DNA from: Streptococcus ovis DSM 16829
GTDB lineage: Bacteria; Bacillota; Bacilli; Lactobacillales; Streptococcaceae
Length of the DNA: 64,000 bases
Direction: 5' to 3'
Assembly (NCBI RefSeq): GCF_000380125.1
Contig: NZ_KB904583.1
Coordinates: forward strand, 86,733 to 150,732
Shown here: positions 19,391 to 28,857 of the stretch, in pieces
Layout of the letters: each line of letters opens with the position of its first letter
Position numbering within the stretch: position 1 is the first letter of the stretch
Notes under the pieces: generated by a model
The model's input: the letters and a program-made list of their open reading frames with translations, nothing else
What the model was told of the DNA's origin: nothing
Databases searched by the model: none
Translations under genes and position numbers: made by a program

Positions 19391-20497
19391 CTAAATTTCC
19401 TCTATCCAAGCTGAAATCGAGCCACCAGCTACTGGAAATTCTGCCCAACCATCTGTTCCAATGATGACTTTTTCTGGGCAATTGGCCAAATAATCAATGA
19501 AGGTTTTTCCTTGGTGCAAGAGACCAATTTCCATCCGTTTCCACCCAGTATCCCCATTTGACATGACCACTGCCATTGGATGTGGGTGGTCCTCATCCCC
19601 TAGTAATGTCCAGCCAATACAGTTAGGATGATCAAAATAATCCACTTGCAAACCATAGGTGTATGTCTGTCGTAGAACAGTTAATTTATCCAACACATCC
19701 TTGAAAGCCATCTGCGCAAATTCTCCTGAAATGCCATAATAATCTCCGTAAAAAATACATGGTGTCCCTTCTTGACGTAAAAGGATTAGACCATAGGCGA
19801 GCAGTTTAAACCATTCTTCCACAGTCGATTGGAGTGCCTGTCCCCGTTGGGAATCGTGGTTGTCTACAAATGTTACAGCGTAAGCCGGATTTTCCTGCAC
19901 CAAGGTACCTTCTAAAATGGAAGCTAGATTAAAATCACGTCCCTTCTGCCCAGCCTTTATTATCTCCCAAGATTAGGTAGATACCTGTTTCATTGTGACT
20001 GGCATCGTAATCAACACCTGTAAAATGATACCAATGCCATTGAAAATCATTGTAGACACCGGCACGTCCTGGAAATTGGAAACCAGTCCACCCTTCTATT
20101 TCATATGGCTCTGAAATCGGTTCTTGCCGATTAGCTGGATTCATCTTGAGGACTGAAAAGCGTTCCTTGTGGTCACCATTGGCCTTGTGATTCAGTACAA
20201 TATCTGCAATGGGCATGATACCAGCCGTTTTTAAGGCCTGGATAGCAGCTAAATAATCATCTTTTGTACCGTACTTGGTTCGAATCGTTCCGTTCTGATC
20301 AAACTCTCCCAAGTCAAACAAATCATAGACGCCATACCCGACATCAGAAACTCCAGTAGCCTTAAAAGCTGGAGGCAGCCGACTTTCGTAATCCCTAATT
20401 GTTGCAATTGAGAAACCTCTTCCTTCAAGTGTCGCCAATGCTTCCCATCACTCGGTAAATACCATTCAAAATACTGCATCATCGTTTCATGACTCAT
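19391..20497 (-). pseudogene. Cytoplasmic alpha-amylase, broken by frameshift and internal deletion
   Basis: Three pieces of one GH13 alpha-amylase remain. The start (MSHETMMQYFEWYLPSDGKHW) is at 20497 and goes out of frame near 20390. The second piece continues in another frame with YGVYDLFDLGEFDQ and region I (DIVLNHKANGD) to about 19935. There NKGWAE joins directly to GRDFNLASILEGTL in a third frame, followed by region IV (FVDNHDSQRG) and the C-terminus. The segment that should carry regions II and III, with the catalytic Asp and Glu, is missing: the locus is about 1.1 kb versus about 1.45 kb for intact relatives. No amylase activity is expected. Confidence 0.9.
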
Positions 20498-20543
20498 ATG
20501 TTTTCTCCAGACATCTATGGTTTATCTGTTTATTATACCATAA

Positions 20544-20571
20544 AAAAGCTGGACATCCGTCCAGCCTTCTT

Positions 20572-20572
<1 letters not shown>
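20544..20572 (-). terminator. tgt terminator
   Basis: GCTGGAC/GTCCAGC hairpin followed on the minus strand by TTTTTT, next to the tgt stop. Confidence 0.8.
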
Positions 20573-21756
<1,184 letters not shown>

Positions 21757-21876
21757 TCAGCCTTACTAGTGTATCAAAAAAAGAACACTCTGTCATCTGC
21801 TATGATACATTTACCCACCATTCTCTTGAGTTTTATATTTTAAGGTTTTATGCTAAAATGAAGAACGGAGGTTTTT

Positions 21877-22716
21877 ATGTTTTCAATTAGCCAAATTCGT
21901 GCTCAGGCACGGCAAACAATTAGCAATACTCAAGGAATGTTTCTCTTGCCATTTATACCAGTCGCCATCGGAGTCCTTGTGAATGTCCTGAGTTCAATGG
22001 GACAAGACAGTAGCTATTTATTGAATCTCACAAGCGACAGTGCAGCCTTAGCTCATTATGCGATTAGTTCACTTTCCTTTTCATTGCTCTATGGACTCTT
22101 GATGAGCCTTCTTTCCTTGTCTGTCGCCCATACTATTTTTCAGATAGTCCGCCACAAAAAAGAAAAGACTTCCTCTAAAGATGCTTTTGCTATTTTTAAT
22201 TCTCCTCATTTTGGAAAAACACTACGAACTTTTTTACTAAAAGAACTTTTCTTATTCCTTTGGGGAATACTGGCCTTTCTAGGTCTCGTCCTTTTTCTGA
22301 CGGCTTTTGTCCTCTCGGTGTCTTATACCATTGCCATTGGGAATACCAATCCAGAAGCGATTCCACAAGAAGTCCTCGCTATCATTGGGATTGGTACGAT
22401 TTTAGGATTGGTGATGATGATAGCTGGACTTGCCCTTTATATTCCACAAGTTTATGCCTACTCCCAGGTCTATTACCTTCTGTTTGAACAGCTTGAGAAT
22501 GAAACATACTCTGGTGCTCTTGCCATTATCAAACAAAGTCGACAACTGATGAAGGGCTACAAATGGACACGATGTACATTGGACTTGAGTTTCATTGGTT
22601 GGTTCTTCCTAGCAGCCATTAGTTTTGGTATTGTCAATATCTATGTGATGCCGTACTATTATGCATCAGAAGTTCATTTCTACCAAGCATTAAAAGCAAC
22701 GAAAAACCCACTGTAA
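21877..22716 (+). CDS. DUF975 family membrane protein
   Basis: A 279-residue integral membrane protein with about five to six hydrophobic segments, opening MFSISQIRAQARQTISNTQGMFLLPFIP, which is the N-terminal pattern of DUF975 proteins. The conserved motif in this family, a tyrosine-rich 'YSQVYYLLFEQ' and 'QSRQLMKGYKW', is present. Function is unknown in all members. A GGAGG site precedes the start, and a shared terminator ends this gene and the convergent CPBP gene. Confidence 0.85.
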   Translation: MFSISQIRAQARQTISNTQGMFLLPFIPVAIGVLVNVLSSMGQDSSYLLNLTSDSAALAHYAISSLSFSLLYGLLMSLLSLSVAHTIFQIVRHKKEKTSSKDAFAIFNSPHFGKTLRTFLLKELFLFLWGILAFLGLVLFLTAFVLSVSYTIAIGNTNPEAIPQEVLAIIGIGTILGLVMMIAGLALYIPQVYAYSQVYYLLFEQLENETYSGALAIIKQSRQLMKGYKWTRCTLDLSFIGWFFLAAISFGIVNIYVMPYYYASEVHFYQALKATKNPL

Positions 22717-22742
22717 ATCACTTCTATTAATAGATTTTATTC

Positions 22743-22786
22743 AAAAAACAGCACTCTATCCATCAACCGATAGAGTGCTGTTTTTT
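22743..22786 (+). terminator. Bidirectional terminator overlapping the CPBP gene end
   Basis: AAAAAACAGCACTCTAT and ATAGAGTGCTGTTTTTT form a perfect hairpin of about 17 bp around a 10-base loop. The last codons of the convergent CPBP gene (KQHSIG and stop) lie inside one arm. Confidence 0.9.
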
Positions 22787-23602
22787 CCACCATGCTAGTA
22801 ATGAAAAGAATAAATAGGCTAGAATGGCCCAGATAGAGGCTTCCGCTCCGAAATCACCACCTGTTAGTAGTGGAGATCTAGAAGAAAGAACAAAATTGAT
22901 CATCGCGACTGGATTGGCATGTTCTCCGATATGAAGCACATCTCCTACGAAAATACAATTCCAAATACCATGCACTAGGGCACTACTCCAGATACTTCCT
23001 GTCTCCATCGTAATAAGTGAAAATAGTACGCCGACTAAAGTTCCTGCAATAAGAACTTGCACCATACTAAAGACGCCATCTGCTCCACCGATAATATGAA
23101 GGAAACCAAAGATACAAGAAGGTAACCACACGGCCAGTGCTCGATTGTACTGTTTTTCTAGTAAGGTAAAAAACATCCCTCGAAAAACCATCTCTTCTAC
23201 AATTCCCACCGCAAGACCATAAAATAAGATGGTTTGAGCTATTATAATGCCTTGATTAGCTGGCCGTACTTCTCCTATTTCAACATGTCCCCCAGTAAGA
23301 TAAAGGGGCACTAGAACAAAAATCGGAAGAGTCACAGCTACAATACTCCAGAAGATGGGCAACTTGACAGGTAAAATTCGTATATCTGCTAAGGAATAGG
23401 AGAGAATTTTCCGACTCAAGATAGAAAGACCTAATACAGTTAAACCAATATAAAGAACGGCTGATAGAACAATTGCCAAGACTGAGGGCAAACCGATTGA
23501 AGTACTACTTTCTGCAAAGCTTATGGCAATAGTCTGTGCCAACCCAAGAATTACAATCGACAAAATGATTCCGAGCGAAACTTTTTGAAGTGAACCTTTC
23601 AT
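22763..23602 (-). CDS. CPBP family intramembrane metalloprotease
   Basis: The 279-residue membrane protein contains the CPBP (Abi/Rce1-like) motifs in order: EEMVFRG (motif EExxxR), FGFLH (FxxxH) and HGIWN (HxxxN/B) within the last 150 residues, embedded in about eight hydrophobic helices. Such proteases are used in bacteriocin self-immunity and prenyl-protein processing in relatives; the substrate here is not known. Its stop codon falls within the strong terminator hairpin. The CoA-binding gene lies 11 bases upstream, so the pair may be one transcript. Confidence 0.9.
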   Translation of the reverse strand: MKGSLQKVSLGIILSIVILGLAQTIAISFAESSTSIGLPSVLAIVLSAVLYIGLTVLGLSILSRKILSYSLADIRILPVKLPIFWSIVAVTLPIFVLVPLYLTGGHVEIGEVRPANQGIIIAQTILFYGLAVGIVEEMVFRGMFFTLLEKQYNRALAVWLPSCIFGFLHIIGGADGVFSMVQVLIAGTLVGVLFSLITMETGSIWSSALVHGIWNCIFVGDVLHIGEHANPVAMINFVLSSRSPLLTGGDFGAEASIWAILAYLFFSLLAWWKKQHSIG

Positions 23603-23613
23603 TAGACTACTCC

Positions 23614-24054
23614 CTATTTTTCTTCCTCTAGCATTTCTAAATATTCAATCTTAATGCATTTATTCATGACAATATGATTCCGACCTGCTTGGCGCAAGAT
23701 TTCCTCTGCTTCTTGGCTTTCCAAACCTAATTGTGCCCAAAAGACATCTGCATTTGTTTCCAGAAAATCACGCGCTACGTCTGGTAAAAATTCACTGCGA
23801 CGAAAAATATCAACAATGTCAATATGGGTTGGAACATCTTGTAGTCGTGCATAGACTGTTTCACCGAGTATCTTCTCCCCAGCCAATTTTGGATTGACGG
23901 GAATGATGGTGTACCCAGCCTCTTGCATGATTTTTGAGACACCATAGGCTGCCGTTTCTTCACGGTTGGATAAGCCAACCACTGCAATGGTTTTGGCTTT
24001 TTTCAAGTAGTCAAAAATCACTTCCTGACTGGGATTTTGAAATGAATACGTCAT
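23614..24054 (-). CDS. CoA-binding domain protein (YccU-like)
   Basis: The 146-residue protein has a Rossmann-type CoA-binding domain: KTIAVVGLSNREETAAYGVSKIMQEAGYTIIPVNP, the family signature, followed by ILGETVYARLQDVPTHIDIVDIFRR. This stand-alone form is common in Firmicutes; its role is unclear, though it resembles the CoA-binding part of succinyl-CoA synthetase. It precedes the CPBP gene by 11 bases. Confidence 0.85.
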   Translation of the reverse strand: MTYSFQNPSQEVIFDYLKKAKTIAVVGLSNREETAAYGVSKIMQEAGYTIIPVNPKLAGEKILGETVYARLQDVPTHIDIVDIFRRSEFLPDVARDFLETNADVFWAQLGLESQEAEEILRQAGRNHIVMNKCIKIEYLEMLEEEK

Positions 24055-24390
24055 CCTATTTTCTTCCTCCTAAGTATAAACTTTTCTCTAGTATAGCATA
24101 TTTTATAGCATTTGATTTAAAATAAAAATAGTAGCAGATGATAAAAAAAGAGACGAAAACTCCCCAAATTCACTTCACAAGCTCCTGTGTTTTTATGTGT
24201 CTTATAACTCTCACTGCTGAACGAGAATGAAATATGACATTTTCATTTTAGAACAGCCTTATTAATAAGGGTTATACGTTCCTATATAGAACAAAAAAAA
24301 ACGAACAAGAGTGTTTTTCTGTCATACAGAATCTCAATCTCGTTCGTTTCTAAATAGGTCATTGTAAACTTTTGTCCTAAATGATTTCTA
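24055..24390. other. Intergenic region upstream of polA's end
   Basis: 336 bases without a gene. It contains the polA terminator at 24293-24347 and a 14-bp perfect palindrome, CCTTATTAATAAGG, at 24257-24270. Nothing else is recognised. Confidence 0.6.
24293..24347 (-). terminator. polA terminator
   Basis: ACGAACGAGA and TCTTGTTCGT arms, with an inner TTCTGT/ACAGAA stem, followed on the minus strand by a run of nine T. Confidence 0.8.
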
Positions 24391-27033
24391 TTACTTGGCT
24401 TCGTACCAAGTCTGTCCTGCATTCTCATCTGCGATGAGGGGAACGGATAGGCTGATAGCCGTTTCCATGGTCTCTTTAACCAAGGAACGAACAGCCTCTA
24501 GTTCATCATTTGGCACTTCTAAGACGATTTCATCGTGTACTTGGAGCAACATCCGTGTGCGGTAGCCTTTTGCTGTCAAGGCCTGATCCAGATTGATCAT
24601 GGCTACTTTCAAGATATCTGCCGCAGAACCTTGAATCGGTGAGTTGATGGCTGTCCGCTCTGCGAAATTGCGCACGTTGAAATTACGAGAATTGATATCT
24701 GGCAACTCGCGACGACGGTGGTAAATAGTCTCTACGTAACCTTTATCACGCGCCTCACGGACGATAGTTTCCATATATTGCTTGATGCCTGGGAAACGTT
24801 CAAAATAGGTGTCAATATACTGTTTGGCTGCCTTGCGTGTAATCCCCAAGTTATTGGCCAAACCGAAATCTGAAATTCCATAGACGACACCGAAGTTAAC
24901 GGCTTTGGCATTGCGACGGTCATTTGGTGTGACATCTTCCGCCTTATCAATGCCAAAGACCCGCATGGCTGTCGCCGTATGGATATCTTCCCCGTGCTCA
25001 AAAGCCGCAATCAGATGCTCATCCTGTGAGATATGGGCTAAAACCCGAAGCTCAATCTGCGAGTAATCCGATGCAAGGAAACACGCATCTTCCCATTCTG
25101 GGACGAAGGCCTTGCGAATCAAGCGCCCTTGTTCCAATCGAACAGGAATATTTTGTAAATTCGGATCGGCACTGGAGAGGCGACCTGTCTGCGTCAAGTC
25201 CTGTACATAGCGAGTGTGAATCTTGCCATCTTCCATAATGGCTTCCTGCAAGCCAATCACATAGGTCGACTGGAGTTTACTGATTTGGCGATATTCCAAA
25301 ATCTTCGACACAATCGGCGCAATTGGAGCTAGACGTTCCAAGACATCGACTGCCGTTGAATAACCCGTTTTGGTTTTCTTGGTAAATTCAAGTGGCAAGC
25401 TCATATCTTCAAAGAGAATGATTCCCAGCTGTTTTGGCGAATTGATATTGAACTCCTGCCCTGCCAAGTCATAGATTTCCTGTGTCAATTGGGCAATCAA
25501 GATGTCATTTTCAGCCTGCATTTCTTTCAGAGTAGCAGCTTCCACCTTGATGCCTGCAATCTCCATCTTTGCAAGGACATTGGCGAGAGGCAATTCCATG
25601 TCAAACAGCAAACTAGCTTGTTGATGAGCCTCTAACTGCTCCAACATAACGAATTCGGTATCCACCAAAACACGTACTTTCTTAGCCAAATGGGCAAATA
25701 GCACCTCGTCTTCTGGCAATGCCCGCTTGGCTCCCTTACCATATACCACTTCATCACTATCTAATCTCGTTTTTCCAAACAGTTGGGCAATGGTGTCTAA
25801 ATCGTTATTTTCAACTGTCGATAGCAAATACTTGGCGAGGCGACTATCGAAGGCTGGGGCTTGCAACTCAAGACCTTGACGATGCAAGAGAACTTTTGTC
25901 CGCTTGAAATCATAAGTTTTAAGAGGTGTACGTGTGAGAAATTCACGGAATACAGGATTTTCTAACAGATTTGGTCGGCCTACATAGATGGCTTTTTCGT
26001 CACCCCAAGCAAGACCTACAATATCCTCACGATGATAATTGTCACCTAACATTTCCACATAGAAGAATTGTTGATCGTGGAGCATATCGGCTGTTACTTC
26101 CGTCACCACGGTAAAATCAAGCGGTGCTTCTTCAGTCTGTTCTATTTCTCCCATATCCAACTGAGCCCGTAATTGTTTGAAGCCCATTTCCTCATAAAAG
26201 GCTGCCAATACTGGTAAATCAGGCCCTTGGTAGACTATATCTTCCAAGCCAATTGCAATCGGTGCTTGGGTATCAATCGTAGCCAATGCCTTAGACAGGA
26301 AGGCATTTTCCTTATCCGCTATCAGATTTTCCTTCATTTTAGAGGCTTTGAGACTGTCTATCTGCTCGTAGAGATTTTCAATACTACCAAATTCATGCAG
26401 GAGTTTCAAACCAGTTTTTTCACCGATTTTGGTCACACCGGGAATATTATCTGACTTATCTCCCATCAGAGCCTTGAGATCGATAAATTGGGCTGGCGTA
26501 ATCCCCATTTTCTCCATCAGGTAATCTGGGGTAAACTCCTCAAATTCAGCTACTCCTTTTTTGGAAATTTCAACGACAGTATTGTCATCCGTCAGCTGAA
26601 TCAAGTCCTTGTCCCCGCTGACAATGACTACATCATAGGGCACTTCTGTCCGCTCTGCCATCTTGTCCAAGGTTCCGATAATATCGTCTGCCTCGTACTG
26701 CTCTAGGTCGTAGTAGGCAATGCCACGCGCAGCAAGCATTTCACGAATATAAGGAAACTGCTCCCGAAATTCTTCTGGTGTCTTGGCGCGACCAGCCTTG
26801 TAATCCGCAAACATCTCTGTTCGAAAGGTGGTCTTTCCAGCGTCAAAAGCCACCAAAATATGAGTGGGCTGCACCCGCTCCATCAGATGATCCAGCATAA
26901 GATGGAAACCGTAAATGGCATTGGTATGCAGACCATTGCTATTTCTAAAACGGTCAATTTGATTATAGAGTGCAAAGAAAGCACGAAAGGCTACTGACGA
27001 GCCATCAATTAATAATAATTTGTTTTTTTCCAT
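24391..27033 (-). CDS. polA: DNA polymerase I
   Basis: PolA fills gaps and removes RNA primers. The 880-residue protein has an N-terminal 5'-nuclease domain (MEKNKLLLIDGSSVAFRAFFAL, HILVAFDAGKTTFR, VVIVSGDKDLIQL, LMGDKSDNIPGV), a degenerate 3'-5' exonuclease region in the middle, and the polymerase domain with motif A (ASDYSQIELRVLAH), motif B (RRNAKAVNFGVVYG) and motif C (QVHDEIVLEV). The start at 27033 is chosen over a longer reading frame because homologues begin at MEKNKLLL. It precedes a hairpin terminator. Confidence 0.97.
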   Translation of the reverse strand: MEKNKLLLIDGSSVAFRAFFALYNQIDRFRNSNGLHTNAIYGFHLMLDHLMERVQPTHILVAFDAGKTTFRTEMFADYKAGRAKTPEEFREQFPYIREMLAARGIAYYDLEQYEADDIIGTLDKMAERTEVPYDVVIVSGDKDLIQLTDDNTVVEISKKGVAEFEEFTPDYLMEKMGITPAQFIDLKALMGDKSDNIPGVTKIGEKTGLKLLHEFGSIENLYEQIDSLKASKMKENLIADKENAFLSKALATIDTQAPIAIGLEDIVYQGPDLPVLAAFYEEMGFKQLRAQLDMGEIEQTEEAPLDFTVVTEVTADMLHDQQFFYVEMLGDNYHREDIVGLAWGDEKAIYVGRPNLLENPVFREFLTRTPLKTYDFKRTKVLLHRQGLELQAPAFDSRLAKYLLSTVENNDLDTIAQLFGKTRLDSDEVVYGKGAKRALPEDEVLFAHLAKKVRVLVDTEFVMLEQLEAHQQASLLFDMELPLANVLAKMEIAGIKVEAATLKEMQAENDILIAQLTQEIYDLAGQEFNINSPKQLGIILFEDMSLPLEFTKKTKTGYSTAVDVLERLAPIAPIVSKILEYRQISKLQSTYVIGLQEAIMEDGKIHTRYVQDLTQTGRLSSADPNLQNIPVRLEQGRLIRKAFVPEWEDACFLASDYSQIELRVLAHISQDEHLIAAFEHGEDIHTATAMRVFGIDKAEDVTPNDRRNAKAVNFGVVYGISDFGLANNLGITRKAAKQYIDTYFERFPGIKQYMETIVREARDKGYVETIYHRRRELPDINSRNFNVRNFAERTAINSPIQGSAADILKVAMINLDQALTAKGYRTRMLLQVHDEIVLEVPNDELEAVRSLVKETMETAISLSVPLIADENAGQTWYEAK

Positions 27034-27088
27034 GCTTCTATTATAGCATATTTGCGAGGAATAACAGGCTCCACAATCTGCTAGATAG

Positions 27089-27118
27089 TGAAAAAGAAGC
27101 AACTCCCAGCTGCTTCCT
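27089..27118 (-). terminator. Terminator of the PAP2 unit
   Basis: GGAAGCAGCTG and AGTTGCTTC arms followed on the minus strand by TTTTTC, just after the PAP2 stop. Confidence 0.7.
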
Positions 27119-27621
27119 TATAGGATACTATACAATATTCCTCCACAAACAAGGCCGATTACAAAGCCCACCAGCACATCCTTGGGATAGTGCATCCCTC
27201 CAAGGACGCGGCAAACCGCTAATAAGCCAGAAAGAAATAAGAGGATGATTCCCATCCAAAAATGGATACCAAGAAAACACATGGCAATCATGGTCGCAGA
27301 AAATACATGGCGACTGGGCATGGATTGACCGACTGTGTCTTTGACAATAAGTGGCTCAATATCCCAACTCTCGTAAGGTCGTGGCTGATTGATAAACTTG
27401 CGAATGAGGGTGACTAACAGAAAGGAAAAGCCTGGTATTAAAATATAAGGCAGGACTTTCTCCAGCCCATCTTTCCAGAGTATAAAAAGTAACAAAGTTG
27501 GATAGAGGAGATACATGACTTTGGTGATAAAGGTATTACACAATGTTACAAAAGCCAGCTGCAAGGGAGACTGACGAATGCTGCGGGTCAAATTGGCATA
27601 AAAGGTACTGTAATCATTCAT
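27118..27621 (-). CDS. PAP2 family phosphatase
   Basis: The 167-residue membrane protein has the PAP2 motifs: KFINQPRPY (KxxxxxxRP), MPSRHVFSATM (PSGH-type with R for G) and CRVLGGMHYPKDVLVG (the SRxxxxxHxxxD motif with Cys in place of Ser). Members dephosphorylate lipid pyrophosphates such as undecaprenyl pyrophosphate or phosphatidic acid. Six helices are expected in the hydrophobic blocks seen. It overlaps the DUF2200 gene by four bases. Confidence 0.85.
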   Translation of the reverse strand: MNDYSTFYANLTRSIRQSPLQLAFVTLCNTFITKVMYLLYPTLLLFILWKDGLEKVLPYILIPGFSFLLVTLIRKFINQPRPYESWDIEPLIVKDTVGQSMPSRHVFSATMIAMCFLGIHFWMGIILLFLSGLLAVCRVLGGMHYPKDVLVGFVIGLVCGGILYSIL

Positions 27622-27974
27622 ACTTCATATTTCCCAATAATATCTTCCACTGTTTTGCCCTTAGCAAGCCAGTCTACTAACTTGTCCAACCGTCTGATTT
27701 CCTGCATAATCGGGTCTTCAATGGCCTCAATTTGCACGCCACAGATTTTACCAGTGATATTGGTCCGATATGCTGTGTAGTGAGGGGCCTGCCTGAAAAA
27801 ATCGCCATAGGTCAGCTCTGAAACAAAGAGACTTTCGATGTCCTCCACTGAATAACCCGTCAGCCAACTGGTCACCTCCATGACCTCTTGCTTTGTTCTC
27901 CCTTTACGCTCTGCTTTACTGATTAAAGCCTGAAAGACGCTCTGAAAACTCATATTAAAAATCCTGTGACTCAT
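27618..27974 (-). CDS. DUF2200 family protein
   Basis: The 118-residue soluble protein begins MSHRIFNMSFQSVFQALISKAERKGRTKQEV and contains the family segments WLTGYSVEDIE, YGDFFRQAP and GKICGVQIEAIEDPIMQEIRRLDKLVDWLAKG. DUF2200 proteins have no known reaction. The start at 27974 follows an AAAAGGAGAG site; a longer frame starting 24 bases upstream lacks one. The gene overlaps the PAP2 gene by four bases. Confidence 0.85.
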   Translation of the reverse strand: MSHRIFNMSFQSVFQALISKAERKGRTKQEVMEVTSWLTGYSVEDIESLFVSELTYGDFFRQAPHYTAYRTNITGKICGVQIEAIEDPIMQEIRRLDKLVDWLAKGKTVEDIIGKYEV

Positions 27975-28008
27975 CCGCTCTCCTTTTCCTCTTTTCATTA
28001 TACCATAA

Positions 28009-28031
28009 AAAGGCTACTGTCTTAGTAGCCA
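28009..28031 (-). terminator. Terminator at the end of the TraX-like gene
   Basis: GGCTACT and AGTAGCC arms followed on the minus strand by TTTTT. It overlaps the last codons of the TraX-like gene. Confidence 0.7.
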
Positions 28032-28750
28032 AAGATGAGGTAACGAATCAAAAAAAGTGCTGTTAGGTGAACGGGATAAAAGAGATAGAATCCCCATTTT
28101 ACCCATGTCGGTGAATAGCCACGTTCGCCATTATAGCTTTGCAGAATAGGAACCACCAGGAGTAGACCAAAGCTGCTCAACCAGTTGATAAACGATGGCG
28201 ACCAAGGAATCAGTTTACCAGGAAAGGTCAACAATAGCATCACCAAAGTCATTCTGACAAGAATAGTGCGAGGTACATCCGATTGCCCTCTCATCTTGTA
28301 ATAACTAAAAATAATTGGTATTCCAAAGACATTCCAGTCTGACTGGATCGTTAGGAGAATGAATAAACAGGCCAGTAAAAATTGAACCCAATCATCTGAA
28401 AACTGCTCGCACAATTGCAACAAAACCAACCCCATCATCAAAGTAAAGAAGATATTGTTGACAGGATTGATAAAAGAGGCGCCAACATCAAAAATAACAT
28501 GAAAGGGAAGAATAGAAATCAGCCAGAAAATCGCCATCCGTCCAATATATTTCATACGATTCCGAGTGTAGAAAAATCCCTCCACCAAAAGATAAGCCAT
28601 AACAGGAAATGTAATGAGTCCAATGGCCAGATAGAGAAATTGCCACAAGGGAGGATTCCACTCTAGCTCAAAAGCATGGCCCACATGGTTGATAAACATA
28701 GCAACAATAGCAATTCCTTTCAAATGAAAGGCAGCCAATTTTTTCATCAT
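28022..28750 (-). CDS. TraX family membrane protein
   Basis: The roughly 242-residue protein has about eight hydrophobic segments. Its N-terminus, KKLAAFHLKGIAIVAMFINHVGHAF, with GIAIVAMFINH, is the TraX/acyltransferase-like pattern. TraX was first described as an F-pilin acetylase, but chromosomal Firmicute members have unknown targets, and no conjugation gene lies nearby. I place the start at the tandem ATGATG after an AGAGAAG site (28750 or 28747). A terminator begins within the gene's last codons. Confidence 0.8.
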   Translation of the reverse strand: MMKKLAAFHLKGIAIVAMFINHVGHAFELEWNPPLWQFLYLAIGLITFPVMAYLLVEGFFYTRNRMKYIGRMAIFWLISILPFHVIFDVGASFINPVNNIFFTLMMGLVLLQLCEQFSDDWVQFLLACLFILLTIQSDWNVFGIPIIFSYYKMRGQSDVPRTILVRMTLVMLLLTFPGKLIPWSPSFINWLSSFGLLLVVPILQSYNGERGYSPTWVKWGFYLFYPVHLTALFLIRYLIFGY

Positions 28751-28817
28751 TTCTTCTCTTTCTGCACACATTTATTAACAAGTTTAGCCAATGACGAGCA
28801 AAAATGCAAGAAAAATA

Positions 28818-28850
28818 AAACAGTAGGTTGAGTATATTCAACCTACTGTA
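28818..28850 (-). terminator. Terminator of the ABC permease gene
   Basis: ACAGTAGGTTGA and TCAACCTACTGT arms followed on the minus strand by TTTTATTTTT, eight bases after the permease stop. Confidence 0.85.
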
Positions 28851-28857
28851 AATATCA

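Noticed and set aside
25026-26706. Several plus-strand frames opposite polA
   Set aside because: Antisense shadows of a strongly conserved gene; no ribosome sites or recognised products.
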